A DNA stretch of 35,450 bases, taken from assembly GCF_000725625.1 (NCBI RefSeq), contig NZ_JOHS01000063.1:1-35450 (forward strand), written 5' to 3'. Shown here one piece after another: positions 8,360 through 15,674 of this stretch. Numbering within the stretch: the first letter of the stretch is position 1; each line of letters opens with the position of its first letter. A program made the position numbers and the translations under genes. Source of the DNA: Streptomyces sp. NRRL F-6676 (GTDB taxonomy: Bacteria; Actinomycetota; Actinomycetes; Streptomycetales; Streptomycetaceae). The notes below the pieces were generated by a model. That model made no database searches, had not been told where the DNA came from, and saw nothing but the letters and a program-made list of their open reading frames with translations.

Positions 8360-8590
8360 TCAGCCGTCGGCCCCGGGGAGCCGGCCCTCGTCGAGGTCCT
8401 CCGAGAACCGCTCCAGGCGCCTTGCCGCACCGGCGAGATCGTGTTTGGCCGCGGCCGTAATGACCAGCAGCTTCCGGGTCAGCGCCATCCGTACGCCCTC
8501 CGGGACTTGCAGTGCGCGCACCCTGGAGTGCGCTTCCTTGAGCTGGTTCGCGACCGCCGTATAGAGCTCGAGTTGGCCGTCGTGTTCCAT
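8360..8590 (-). CDS. Small helical protein of unknown function
   Basis: A 76-residue, mostly helical acidic/basic protein (EHDGQLELYTAVANQLKEAHSRVRALQVPEGVRMALTRKLL ... DLAGAARRLERFSEDLDEG, abridged). The heptad-like spacing of Leu, Val and Ala suggests a short helical bundle or coiled coil. I do not recognise a named family; from memory a similar small gene sits next to hupS in other streptomycetes. The ATG overlaps one half of a short palindrome, gcacagattgtgc (8591-8603 region), in place of a clear ribosome site. A GTG- or ATG-started extension upstream looks non-coding. Confidence 0.75.
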   Translation of the reverse strand: MEHDGQLELYTAVANQLKEAHSRVRALQVPEGVRMALTRKLLVITAAAKHDLAGAARRLERFSEDLDEGRLPGADG

Positions 8591-8963
8591 GCACAGATTG
8601 TGCCATCTGGGGCGAGTTGTCGCCCCCGCAGGGGGCAACTGCCGTTGCGGACAGTCGTCCGGGCAGGTGCCGCGATCACCCCGTCGGGGGTCGCGTACCC
8701 AGGCAAACACCTTTGTAACCTGGGCAGTTGGCTCCGAGTACGGGGGCGCGCCGGCCGGTCCGGGCGCCGACACGGCCGTATCCCCGACCGTCCACGATTG
8801 GGGGTACGCGGCTGTCGGCGGTGGCCGAAACCCGACGGGTGGCTTCCGGCCGACCGGCCGGAAGGCGCCACCGGACCACTCCCGGCACCCGGAAACGGCG
8901 AACGCCCGCCGTCCCTGGGGGACGGCGGGCGTTCGCCGGTGCGTGGCCGGGCGGGCCGGAGGG
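8591..8963. other. Gap between leuD and the small helical gene
   Basis: About 370 non-coding bases. From left to right: a small palindrome at 8591-8603, a gccccc-gca-gggggc hairpin near 8621-8635, a bulged hairpin at about 8838-8872, and a perfect 19-bp hairpin at 8896-8938. The promoter for the leftward 8360-8590 gene should lie here, but no clear box was picked. Confidence 0.6.
8896..8938 (-). terminator. leuD terminator hairpin
   Basis: Arms 8896-8914 and 8920-8938 form a perfect 19-bp stem with a ctggg loop, about 25 bases beyond the leuD stop. A second, bulged hairpin (8838-8872) follows in the same direction, giving a tandem arrangement. Confidence 0.75.
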
Positions 8964-9557
8964 TCAGACCGGGAGCGTGCGCGGCTTGAACGAGGGCCGC
9001 TTGGCCTCGTACGTCGCGATGTCCGCCTCGTTCTGGAGCGTGATGGAGATGTCGTCGAGGCCGTTCAGCAGCCGCCAGCGGGCGTTCTCGTCCAGCTCGA
9101 AGGAGGCGGTGATGCCCTCGGCGCGCACCTCGCGGGCCTCGAGGTCGACCGTGATCTCCGTCTGCGGGTCCTTCTCGGTGAGCTCCTGCAACGCCTCCAC
9201 GACCTGCTGGTCCAGGACGACGGTGAGCAGGCCGTTCTTCAGCGAGTTGCCGCGGAAGATGTCGGCGAAGCGGGCCGAGATCACGGCCTTGAAGCCGTAG
9301 TTCTGCAACGCCCACACGGCGTGCTCGCGGGAGGAGCCGGTGCCGAAGTCGGGGCCGGCCACCAGGACCGTGGCGCCCTGCCGCTCGGGCTGGTTGAGGA
9401 TGAACGACGGGTCCTTGCGCCATGCCTCGAACAGCCCGTCCTCGAACCCGTCCCGCGTCACCTTCTTGAGCCAGTGGGCGGGGATGATCTGGTCGGTGTC
9501 GACGTTGCTGCGCCGCAGCGGGACGGCCCGGCCGGTGTGGGTGGTGAATGCTTCCAT
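8964..9557 (-). CDS. leuD: 3-isopropylmalate dehydratase small subunit
   Basis: With LeuC, isomerises 2-isopropylmalate to 3-isopropylmalate in leucine synthesis. The 197-residue product has the [16 protein letters not shown] opening, the swivel-domain motif [17 protein letters not shown] (about residues 68-84) and the [18 protein letters not shown] block. Length is standard. It starts six bases after the leuC stop and is plainly the second gene of the leuCD operon, followed by a strong hairpin terminator. Confidence 0.97.
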   Translation of the reverse strand: MEAFTTHTGRAVPLRRSNVDTDQIIPAHWLKKVTRDGFEDGLFEAWRKDPSFILNQPERQGATVLVAGPDFGTGSSREHAVWALQNYGFKAVISARFADIFRGNSLKNGLLTVVLDQQVVEALQELTEKDPQTEITVDLEAREVRAEGITASFELDENARWRLLNGLDDISITLQNEADIATYEAKRPSFKPRTLPV

Positions 9558-9563
9558 GACTGA

Positions 9564-10988
9564 TCAGACTCCAGCGGGCACGGGGGCGTCGGACAGGTCG
9601 GCGGGGGACGCGAGGTGGCCCGTGACCGCGGTGGCGGCGGCGACCTGCGGGGAGACCAGGTGGGTGCGCCCGCCCTTGCCCTGCCGGCCCTCGAAGTTGC
9701 GGTTGGAGGTGGACGCCGAGCGCTCACCGGGGGCGAGCTGGTCGGGGTTCATGCCCAGACACATCGAGCAGCCCGCGTGCCGCCATTCGGCGCCGGCCTC
9801 CTTGAAGACGACGTCCAGGCCCTCGGAGACGGCCTGGAGGCCGACCCGCGCGGAGCCGGGGACGACCAGCATCCGTACGCCGTCGGCGACTTTGCGGCCC
9901 TTGACGATCTCGGCGGCGGCACGCAGGTCCTCGATGCGGCCGTTGGTGCACGAGCCCACGAAGACGGTGTCGACCTTGATCTCGCGCAGCGGCTGCCCGG
10001 CCGCCAACCCCATGTACTCCAGGGCCTTTTCGGCGGCGAGCCGCTCCGAGGCGTCCTCGTAGGAGGCCGGGTCGGGGACGGCGGAGGAGAGCGGGGCGCC
10101 CTGGCCGGGGTTGGTGCCCCAGGTGACGAACGGCGACAGCGCGGCGGCGTCGATGACGACCTCGGCGTCGAAGACCGCGTCCTCGTCGGTGCGCAGGGTC
10201 TTCCAGTACGCGACGGCGGCGTCCCAGTCGGCGCCCTCGGGGGCGTGCGCGCGGCCCTCGAGGTAGGCGAACGTGGTCTCGTCGGGGGCGATCATGCCGG
10301 CGCGGGCGCCGGCCTCGATCGACATGTTGCAGATGGTCATGCGGGCCTCCATCGAGAGCTTCTCGATGGCGGAGCCGCGGTACTCCAGGATGTAGCCCTG
10401 GCCGCCGCCGGTGCCGATCTTGGCGATGATCGCGAGGATCAGGTCCTTGGCGGTGACGCCGTCGGGCAGCTCGCCGTCGACCGTGATCGCCATGGTCTTC
10501 GGGCGGGCCATCGGCAGCGTCTGGGTGGCCAGTACGTGCTCGACCTGGGAGGTGCCGATGCCGAACGCCAGCGCGCCGAACGCGCCGTGCGTGGAGGTGT
10601 GCGAGTCGCCGCAGACGACGGTGGTGCCGGGCTGGGTCAGCCCGAGCTGCGGGCCGACGACGTGCACGACGCCCTGCTCGACGTCGCCCAGCGGGTGCAG
10701 CCGGACGCCGAAGTCCGCGCAGTTCTTGCGCAGCGTCTCCAGCTGGGCGCGGGAGACGGGGTCGGCGATCGGCTTGTCGATGTCGAGGGTGGGGGTGTTG
10801 TGGTCCTCGGTCGCGATGGTGAGGTCCAGGCGCCGCACCGTGCGACCGGTCTGGCGCAGCCCGTCGAAGGCCTGCGGGCTGGTCACCTCGTGCAGCAGGT
10901 GCAGATCGATGAAGAGGAGGTCGGGCTCGCCCTCGGCGCGCCGGACGACGTGGTCGTCCCAGACCTTCTCCGCGAGTGTCCTACCCAT
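9564..10988 (-). CDS. leuC: 3-isopropylmalate dehydratase large subunit
   Basis: Catalytic, [4Fe-4S]-bearing subunit of isopropylmalate isomerase. The 474-residue product has the aconitase-family [20 protein letters not shown] motif (about residues 130-149) and the cluster cysteines in [10 protein letters not shown] and [11 protein letters not shown]. The ATG at 10988 follows a GGAGGGAAA ribosome site. It is divergent from ndgR, and the shared 216-base region carries a clear palindrome placed to control both. Several hairpins sit in the long leuC leader, which might allow attenuation, but no leucine-rich leader peptide was found. Confidence 0.97.
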   Translation of the reverse strand: MGRTLAEKVWDDHVVRRAEGEPDLLFIDLHLLHEVTSPQAFDGLRQTGRTVRRLDLTIATEDHNTPTLDIDKPIADPVSRAQLETLRKNCADFGVRLHPLGDVEQGVVHVVGPQLGLTQPGTTVVCGDSHTSTHGAFGALAFGIGTSQVEHVLATQTLPMARPKTMAITVDGELPDGVTAKDLILAIIAKIGTGGGQGYILEYRGSAIEKLSMEARMTICNMSIEAGARAGMIAPDETTFAYLEGRAHAPEGADWDAAVAYWKTLRTDEDAVFDAEVVIDAAALSPFVTWGTNPGQGAPLSSAVPDPASYEDASERLAAEKALEYMGLAAGQPLREIKVDTVFVGSCTNGRIEDLRAAAEIVKGRKVADGVRMLVVPGSARVGLQAVSEGLDVVFKEAGAEWRHAGCSMCLGMNPDQLAPGERSASTSNRNFEGRQGKGGRTHLVSPQVAAATAVTGHLASPADLSDAPVPAGV

Positions 10989-11000
10989 CGCTTTCCCTCC

Positions 11001-11116
11001 GGCCGGCGACGACTGTGTCCGCCGGCCCAACTAGAGATCCTGGGGGGAGCGCCCGTCCCCTGCGAGTTCCGGTGAACTCCCGGGCGTCCGCCGTCGGGCC
11101 CGTGGTCACCGGGCCC
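11001..11116 (-). promoter_or_regulatory. Structured leuCD leader
   Basis: Three short perfect hairpins lie in the presumed 5' leader of leuCD: ggccggc/gccggcc (11001-11007, 11021-11027) just before the ribosome site, gagttc/gaactc (11064-11069, 11074-11079), and gggcccg/cgggccc (11096-11102, 11110-11116). They could alter translation or termination. No short leucine-rich reading frame accompanies them. Confidence 0.4.
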
Positions 11117-11169
11117 GCTGTGTGGTGCTGTGTGTGTTCCAGAGTGGCGCGTTCCACGGAAAATTGAAC

Positions 11170-11194
11170 TTGCGTTTCACAGAGTGAGACGCAA
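11170..11194. promoter_or_regulatory. 25-bp palindrome between leuC and ndgR, likely NdgR operator
   Basis: ttgcgtttcac (11170-11180), three bases, gtgagacgcaa (11184-11194): the arms match at 10 of 11 positions. It covers TTGCGT, 17 bases, AAGTAT (11170-11198), a plausible ndgR promoter that ends six bases before the ndgR ATG. The reverse strand offers a similar arrangement toward leuC. NdgR is known to act on leuCD in S. coelicolor, so this is the natural site. Confidence 0.65.
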
Positions 11195-11204
11195 GTATCG
11201 TTGC

Positions 11205-11921
11205 ATGGACAACAGTAGCGGCGTCGGCGTCCTGGACAAGGCAGCCCTTGTCCTGAGCGCCCTGGAGTCCGGACCCGCCACCCTCGCAGGACTGGTCGCG
11301 GCCACCGGACTGGCACGACCCACGGCCCACCGGCTGGCCGTGGCGCTGGAGCACCACCGCATGGTGGCGCGGGACATGCAGGGGCGTTTCATTCTCGGCC
11401 CCCGGCTGGCCGAACTGGCCGCCGCGGCGGGCGAGGACCGGCTGCTGGCGACGGCGGGCCCGGTCCTCACGCACCTGCGGGACATGACGGGCGAGAGCGC
11501 CCAGCTCTACCGCCGCCAGGGCGACATGCGCATCTGCGTCGCCGCGGCCGAGCGGCTGTCCGGCCTGCGGGACACGGTCCCGGTCGGCTCGACGCTGACG
11601 ATGAAGGCCGGTTCCTCCGCGCAGATCCTCATGGCCTGGGAGGAGCCGGAGCGCCTGCACCGCGGGCTTCAGGGCGCCCGCTTCACGGCGACGGCGCTCT
11701 CCGGCGTACGGCGCCGGGGCTGGGCCCAGTCGATCGGCGAGCGCGAGCCGGGCGTCGCCTCCGTCTCCGCGCCGGTGCGGGGTCCGTCCAACCGCGTGGT
11801 GGCCGCCGTGTCGGTCTCCGGCCCCATCGAGCGCCTCTCCCGCCACCCGGGCCGGATGCACGCCCAGGCGGTCATCGACGCCGCCGGCCGCCTCTCCGAG
11901 GCCCTGCGCCGCTCGGGCTGA
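11205..11921 (+). CDS. ndgR: IclR-family regulator NdgR
   Basis: IclR-type transcription factor that in Streptomyces controls leucine and other amino-acid genes and influences antibiotic output. The 238-residue product has the winged helix at about residues 8-65 (VLDKAALVLSALESGPATLAGL, LARPTAHRLAVALEHH, abridged) and the C-terminal effector domain with GSTLTMKAGSSAQILMAW and the RRRGWAQSIGEREPG block. The ATG at 11205 gives the family length. It has no ribosome site and sits six bases from a -10-like box, so the mRNA may be leaderless. The operator overlapping its promoter predicts autoregulation. Confidence 0.94.
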   Translation: MDNSSGVGVLDKAALVLSALESGPATLAGLVAATGLARPTAHRLAVALEHHRMVARDMQGRFILGPRLAELAAAAGEDRLLATAGPVLTHLRDMTGESAQLYRRQGDMRICVAAAERLSGLRDTVPVGSTLTMKAGSSAQILMAWEEPERLHRGLQGARFTATALSGVRRRGWAQSIGEREPGVASVSAPVRGPSNRVVAAVSVSGPIERLSRHPGRMHAQAVIDAAGRLSEALRRSG

Positions 11922-12006
11922 CGACCCCGACCCCGCCTCGACCGGGGAGGGCCGGCCCCAACGCCGCGGCAGACCCTCCCCCGCCCCTCCTCCCCCGCGC
12001 CCCCGG

Positions 12007-12507
12007 TCAGGCGGACCGGTGCGCGAACCGGTCCTTCGCCCTGCGCCCCCGCTTCTCCAGCGGCAGTTGGCCGTGCGCCGCCGCGAGGCCGAAGGGCGGC
12101 ATGTCCGCGTAGATCGACTCGTAGGACCCCTCGGGCACCACGTAGGTCTCGTGCCACAGCCCCACGTGCTGCCGCGCCTTTCCCTCCCGCTCCTTGCGGT
12201 TGAGGATCGCCCAGGCCCGGTGGTGGAACATGTCGGGCGAGGTGGCGTACGCGTAGAGCTTCTCCTTGGACTCCCAGTACTGGACGACGTAGTACGTCCG
12301 CGGCGAGGCGGTCAGCAGGACGTGACCGAGCAGTCCGCGCCCGGGGTCCCGCGTCAGTTCGCGCAGCATGCGCGGCATCGCGCGCAGCACCGGCAGCCAG
12401 TGGTGCGCCGCCCAGAAGTGGTTGATCCGCATCCCGATGAGCAGGACGACGACGTCACCCTCGGCGCCGGCGGTGGTGCGGCCGGCGGTGACGGACTTGC
12501 CTCCCAT
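12007..12507 (-). CDS. DUF4188 domain protein
   Basis: A 166-residue protein with the DUF4188 pattern: VVVLLIGMRINHFWAAHHWLPV near the start, TYYVVQYWESKEKLYAYA in the middle, and HVGLWHETYVVPEGSYESIY toward the end. The fold is expected to be a ferredoxin-like alpha/beta barrel related to antibiotic monooxygenases and dye-decolourising folds; no reaction is known. The ATG at 12507 follows GGGGGAGAGC. A longer start at 12561 would overlap the operator dyad and is rejected. Divergent from a MerR gene with 92 bases between starts; the pairing suggests MerR controls it. Confidence 0.85.
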   Translation of the reverse strand: MGGKSVTAGRTTAGAEGDVVVLLIGMRINHFWAAHHWLPVLRAMPRMLRELTRDPGRGLLGHVLLTASPRTYYVVQYWESKEKLYAYATSPDMFHHRAWAILNRKEREGKARQHVGLWHETYVVPEGSYESIYADMPPFGLAAAHGQLPLEKRGRRAKDRFAHRSA

Positions 12508-12539
12508 GAGCTCTCCCCCTGGAGTCGTCAGTTGGCTAG

Positions 12540-12576
12540 CGGCACTATCCGATCGCCGCATGCTTGGATAGTGCCG
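12540..12576. promoter_or_regulatory. Perfect 11-bp dyad between DUF4188 and MerR genes
   Basis: CGGCACTATCC (12540-12550) and GGATAGTGCCG (12566-12576) are exact reverse complements with a 15-base spacer. The dyad is centred between the two divergent start codons, the expected place for a MerR operator controlling both genes. Confidence 0.75.
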
Positions 12577-12599
12577 TTGTCCGAGGAGGAGCGCAAGGG

Positions 12600-13244
12600 A
12601 TGCGGCTGGCCGAGTTGAGCGAGCGGAGCGGGGTGTCGACCGCGACGATCAAGTACTACCTGCGCGAGGGCCTGTTGGCGCCGGGCCGGCAGGTCAACGC
12701 GACGACCGCGGAGTACGACGAGGAGCATCTGCGCCGGCTGCGGCTGGTGCGGGCGCTGATCCAGGTGGGCCGGATCCCGGTGGCGACCGCCAAGGAGGTC
12801 CTCGGACACATCGACGACGAGTCGCTGGGCCGGACGATGCGGCTGGGCGCGGCCCTGTGGGCGCTGCCGCAGCCGCCGGCGCCGGACGAGGACGACCCCG
12901 CCGTGACCGCCGCCCGGCGCGAGGTGGAGCGGCTGCTGACGGAGGTGCGCTGGGACTCCGTACGGGAGCTGGGCGACCTCTCCCCCGTCCACCGTTCGCT
13001 GGTGACGACGGTGGCGACGCTGATCCGGCTCGGCTACGACTGGAACGCCGAAGTCCTGGTGCCCTACGCGCGGTTGATGCGCCAGGTGGCGGCGCGCGAC
13101 CTGGACTTCCTGGAGACGCACGAGTCGGATGCGGAGAAGGCCGAGATGGCGGTCGCGGCGGCGGTGCTCTTCGAACCGGTCCTGCGGGCGCTGCACCGGC
13201 TGGCCCAGGAGGAGGAGTCGGCGCGGCGGTACGGCATCGTCTGA
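12600..13244 (+). CDS. MerR-family transcriptional regulator
   Basis: A 214-residue regulator. Residues 1-70 form the MerR winged helix (MRLAELSERSGVSTATIKYY, then LREGLLAPGR and YDEEHLRRLRLVRALIQVGRIP). The C-terminal 140 residues are helical with no cysteine pair, so it is not a metal sensor; it resembles the MerR type with a TetR-like or TipAL-like helical effector domain. The ATG follows GAGGAGGAGC. It probably senses a small molecule and controls the divergent DUF4188 gene and itself through the dyad at 12540-12576. A strong terminator follows. Confidence 0.9.
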   Translation: MRLAELSERSGVSTATIKYYLREGLLAPGRQVNATTAEYDEEHLRRLRLVRALIQVGRIPVATAKEVLGHIDDESLGRTMRLGAALWALPQPPAPDEDDPAVTAARREVERLLTEVRWDSVRELGDLSPVHRSLVTTVATLIRLGYDWNAEVLVPYARLMRQVAARDLDFLETHESDAEKAEMAVAAAVLFEPVLRALHRLAQEEESARRYGIV

Positions 13245-13267
13245 GCGGCACCCTGCCGCGCACACGG

Positions 13268-13297
13268 CGAAGGGCCCTCCCGAGGGAGGGCCCTTCG
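13268..13297. terminator. Bidirectional terminator between merR gene and tRNA operon
   Basis: Arms 13268-13280 and 13285-13297 form a perfect 13-bp stem around a four-base loop, followed on the plus strand by tcttctcgt. It lies between the merR stop and the 3' end of the last tRNA-Glu, so it can end transcription from both sides. Confidence 0.8.
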
Positions 13298-13307
13298 TCT
13301 TCTCGTG

Positions 13308-13380
13308 TACCCCCGACCGGATTCGAACCGGCGCTACCGCCTTGAGAGGGCGGCGTGCTAGGCCGCTACACAACGGGGGC
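13308..13380 (-). tRNA. tRNA-Glu (CTC)
   Basis: 73 bases. The acceptor 5' GCCCCCG pairs with CGGGGGT, the T arm holds GGTTCGAATCC, and the anticodon loop CTCTCAA gives anticodon CTC (codon GAG). CCA is not encoded. It is the last tRNA of the leftward operon. Confidence 0.97.
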
Positions 13381-13424
13381 GTGGATCGTACGAGCGCTCA
13401 ATGCTGCACCGCCGCAGATCCGAG

Positions 13425-13496
13425 CTGGTCTACCTGGACTCGAACCAAGACTAACTGAACCAGAATCAGTCGTGCTGCCAATTACACCATAGACCA
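13425..13496 (-). tRNA. tRNA-Gln (CTG)
   Basis: 72 bases. Acceptor TGGTCTA pairs with TAGACCA, the anticodon loop TTCTGGT gives CTG (codon CAG), and the T arm is GGTTCGAGTCC. It differs from the other Gln copy by a paired change in the acceptor stem. Confidence 0.97.
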
Positions 13497-13517
13497 ATGA
13501 TGGTTTAGACCAGTCAG

Positions 13518-13590
13518 TACCCCCGACCGGATTCGAACCGGCGCTACCGCCTTGAGAGGGCGGCGTGCTAGGCCGCTACACAACGGGGGC
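13518..13590 (-). tRNA. tRNA-Glu (CTC)
   Basis: 73 bases, apparently identical to the copy at 13308-13380 throughout the mature sequence, with anticodon CTC. It is second of the three Glu genes in direction of transcription. Confidence 0.97.
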
Positions 13591-13619
13591 CCTAGCGGCT
13601 CCGACATGATCGGAACCCG

Positions 13620-13692
13620 TACCCCCGACCGGATTCGAACCGGCGCTACTGCCTTGAGAGGGCAGCGTGCTAGGCCGCTACACAACGGGGGC
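13620..13692 (-). tRNA. tRNA-Glu (CTC), anticodon-stem variant
   Basis: 73 bases with anticodon CTC. Compared with the other two Glu copies, one anticodon-stem pair is changed on both sides (CTGCC with GGCAG in place of CCGCC with GGCGG), so pairing is kept. Confidence 0.97.
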
Positions 13693-13735
13693 TTCGCGGA
13701 TGAGATCCGCTGGTGCAGACTGAAGCGTCTGCGAG

Positions 13736-13807
13736 CTGGCCTACCTGGACTCGAACCAAGACTAACTGAACCAGAATCAGTCGTGCTGCCAATTACACCA
13801 TAGGCCA
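13736..13807 (-). tRNA. tRNA-Gln (CTG), acceptor-stem variant
   Basis: 72 bases with anticodon CTG. The acceptor stem is TGGCCTA/TAGGCCA in place of TGGTCTA/TAGACCA in the other Gln copy, a compensated pair. It is the first tRNA of the operon. Confidence 0.97.
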
Positions 13808-13815
13808 CTGGAACG

Positions 13816-13836
13816 CAAGCCCCTGCGGGGTTTTTG
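13816..13836. terminator. Hairpin just upstream of the tRNA operon
   Basis: A cccc-tgc-gggg stem flanked by AA and TTTTT. Read on the plus strand it has the form of a Rho-independent terminator, but no plus-strand gene feeds it. On the minus strand it would either end DUF4241 transcripts (without a T tail) or form part of the tRNA precursor leader, nine bases before the first tRNA. Confidence 0.5.
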
Positions 13837-13898
13837 TTCTAGTTCTGCGCTTCCGGTTCCCGATGCCTCTCGGCCCGTTCCGCGGTGGCGCAGGAAGA

Positions 13899-13927
13899 AC
13901 ATTACCCGAAGGTGGACGGCGCTCCAA
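13899..13927 (-). promoter_or_regulatory. Putative tRNA operon promoter
   Basis: On the minus strand: TTGGAG, 17 bases, TAATGT. The predicted start near 13892 would give a leader of about 85 bases before the first tRNA-Gln. It starts 17 bases beyond the DUF4241 stop codon. Confidence 0.5.
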
Positions 13928-13943
13928 AACGGGTTGTGACGGC

Positions 13944-14612
13944 TCAGCCCTCGTCGGGGTCGGGGAGGACGAAGAAGTCGGTGAGGTAGCAGGTGACCTC
14001 GCCCGCCGCCGAGCGGCCTATCCAGGTGGGGTACGCGCCGTCGCCCCAGCCGGAGGAGAAGGCGGCCAGGGTGTGGCCGGTGCCGGGGGCGGTGACCAGG
14101 TGCGGTCCCGGGGCCCAGTCGCTGTTCTCGAAGGCGTCCCAGACGGGGCCCTCGTCGCCCTCCCTCTCGGCGAAGGAGGCGTCGGCGGCCGCGTCGTAGA
14201 AGCAGCCGGCGCCGGCGTCCACGCCGTAGCCGTAGAACTCGTCCTCGCCGAGCGCGGCGGTGTCCTGGCCGGGGCACAGGGCCGGCTCCCAGCGGACGGT
14301 GGGCTCCTCGCGCACGACCAGCCGGGCGGCGGCCACACGCAGGTGCGGCTCCTCGGACGGGGGCTCCTCGGGCTCGGTCAGGGTCGCCACGGCGGCCTCG
14401 ACGCGGTAGCGGCCGGGCTCGACGGCGACGGTGAACGGTTCGCTCTCGCCCCGCCCGAGGGACACGAAGGGATCGCAGGCCACGACCTGCCCGGTGGGCA
14501 GCCACAGTTCACCGCCGTCGGCCACATGGAGCGTGCCGACGGTTCCCGACTCGTACGTGAAGGTGGAACCGGGGGTGAACAGCCACGCGTAGTCGCGTGC
14601 GGTCATCGGCAT
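13944..14612 (-). CDS. DUF4241 domain protein
   Basis: A 222-residue soluble, acidic protein. The C-terminal SSGWGDGAYPTWIGRSAAGE followed by VTCYLTDFFVL is the hallmark of DUF4241; the N-terminal part has beta-rich repeats with ACDPFVSLG, FTVAVEPGRYRVEAAVA and a central DFENS-like VWDAFENSDW. No enzyme motif is visible and no function is established. The ATG at 14612 follows GGAAGGG; a second ATG two codons later is equally possible. It is the first gene of the accessory block and stands alone between the tRNA operon and a TetR gene in the same direction. Confidence 0.85.
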   Translation of the reverse strand: MPMTARDYAWLFTPGSTFTYESGTVGTLHVADGGELWLPTGQVVACDPFVSLGRGESEPFTVAVEPGRYRVEAAVATLTEPEEPPSEEPHLRVAAARLVVREEPTVRWEPALCPGQDTAALGEDEFYGYGVDAGAGCFYDAAADASFAEREGDEGPVWDAFENSDWAPGPHLVTAPGTGHTLAAFSSGWGDGAYPTWIGRSAAGEVTCYLTDFFVLPDPDEG

Positions 14613-14945
14613 GACGGGCCCTTCCGGGGTGCGTCGCCCGTGCGGCCGGGGTCGGGGCGGGCGAGGAACGGTGGAATGCCGAAGACTAGTCTCCGGGCCG
14701 GGAACCTCGCGGGGGCGGTGCCGCCGAGGACCGGCGGGAGCGGGGACGCGGGCGACGGCGGTGGTCCCGCGGCCGGTCCGGGCGCGGTCCGCGGCGGCGG
14801 GCGGGCAACGGCCGCTCCCGTGCGCCGAGTTCGCGGCACCCCGCCGCGGTCCGCCGGCCGCGGCCCTCCGGGCCCGGCCTCCCGGCCCCGCCGGAGCGGC
14901 GGCACCCCTCCCCCGGCCGGCGCGGGAGCGGCCCGGCCCCGTCCT
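14613..14945. other. Gap between DUF4241 and TetR genes
   Basis: About 330 bases of extremely GC-rich sequence without a credible gene; open frames crossing it are Arg/Gly/Pro-rich and look like shadows. It contains a 10-base perfect palindrome, agactagtct (14683-14692), extended on both sides with two mismatches to 18 bases. It lies 70 bases upstream of the DUF4241 start, so it may be a control site for that gene. Confidence 0.5.
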
Positions 14946-15581
14946 TCAGGTTCCGTCCGCCGCCCGTGGCGCCGGTCCGGTCAGTCCGTACAGCAGCAGG
15001 TCCGTGAGGGAGTCCACGACGTCCGGGGCGTCCTCGCCGCCGGGGGGCGTGAGCAGGGCGTAGTTGAGGGTGACGAGCATCGCGCCCATCGACGCCGCGA
15101 CGAACTCGGGGTCGCCCGGCAGCCGGTGTCCGCGCTCGACCAGGTACTCCAGGTGCTCCCGGATGGTCGCCGTCTGCGCGCGCAGGTCGCGCCAGGCCCG
15201 GCCCGTGCCGGGATCGTCGGCCACCATCGCCTGGAACAGCGCGAGCGCGACCGGGCGGTTCTGCCGCATCACGGTCCACGCGGCATCGAGGTGGTCGCGC
15301 AACTGCTCGCGGTCGGTCAGGTCGTGGTCGCGGGGGTGTTCCAGGCCCCTCATGCGCGTGTCGATCGCTCCCTCCATCTCGGCGAGCAGCGCCTGGAGCA
15401 GCTCCTCCTTGCCGGCGAAGTGCTCGTAGAAGGAGCCGGTCGAGCGGCCGGCCGCGGCGGTGATGTCGGTGATCTTCGTATTGAGGTAGCCGCGCTCGCT
15501 GAACAGCCCCCGCGCCGCGTCCAGCAGCGCGGCACGCGTCTGGGCCGCCCTGACCTTTCGACTGACGGAGCCCTGCGGCAT
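14946..15581 (-). CDS. TetR-family transcriptional regulator
   Basis: A 211-residue repressor-type protein. Residues about 10-60 are the TetR helix-turn-helix (RAALLDAARGLFSERGYLNT, then ITDITAAAGRSTGSFYEHFAGKEELL, abridged). The C-terminal ligand domain is helical and unassigned. The ATG follows GGGAGGAC. It is divergent from a FAD-dependent monooxygenase gene, with a dyad in the 93-base gap, the usual layout in which TetR represses the enzyme until a substrate-like ligand binds. Confidence 0.92.
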   Translation of the reverse strand: MPQGSVSRKVRAAQTRAALLDAARGLFSERGYLNTKITDITAAAGRSTGSFYEHFAGKEELLQALLAEMEGAIDTRMRGLEHPRDHDLTDREQLRDHLDAAWTVMRQNRPVALALFQAMVADDPGTGRAWRDLRAQTATIREHLEYLVERGHRLPGDPEFVAASMGAMLVTLNYALLTPPGGEDAPDVVDSLTDLLLYGLTGPAPRAADGT

Positions 15582-15629
15582 GTCGTCCTCCCTCGGCTGT
15601 TGACAGGCGCCAGCGTATCGGAACACACT

Positions 15630-15653
15630 TTCACCGAACCAATATTCAGTGAA
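15630..15653. promoter_or_regulatory. Dyad between TetR and monooxygenase genes
   Basis: TTCACCGAA (15630-15638) and TTCAGTGAA (15645-15653) are reverse complements at 8 of 9 positions with a six-base spacer. It is the likely TetR operator, about 20 bases upstream of the monooxygenase start. A weaker tgaacatgaattca palindrome follows. Confidence 0.6.
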
Positions 15654-15674
15654 CATGAATTCAGGGAGGCTCTC

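Noticed and set aside
10989..11204. Leucine-type attenuator leader peptide before leuC
   Set aside because: Hairpins are present, but no short frame rich in leucine codons with a start and ribosome site was found.
12508..12561. Earlier start for the DUF4188 protein
   Set aside because: It would overlap the MerR operator dyad; the ATG at 12507 has a strong ribosome site.
13308..13807. tRNA 3' end as attachment site for the accessory block
   Set aside because: The block lies on the 5' side of the tRNAs, there is no integrase, and no copy of a tRNA 3' end was seen near 26.6 kb.
13863..15674. Long in-frame N-terminal extension of the monooxygenase
   Set aside because: It runs antisense through the DUF4241 and TetR genes and past a good GGAGG-ATG start at 15675 that matches the FAD motif position.
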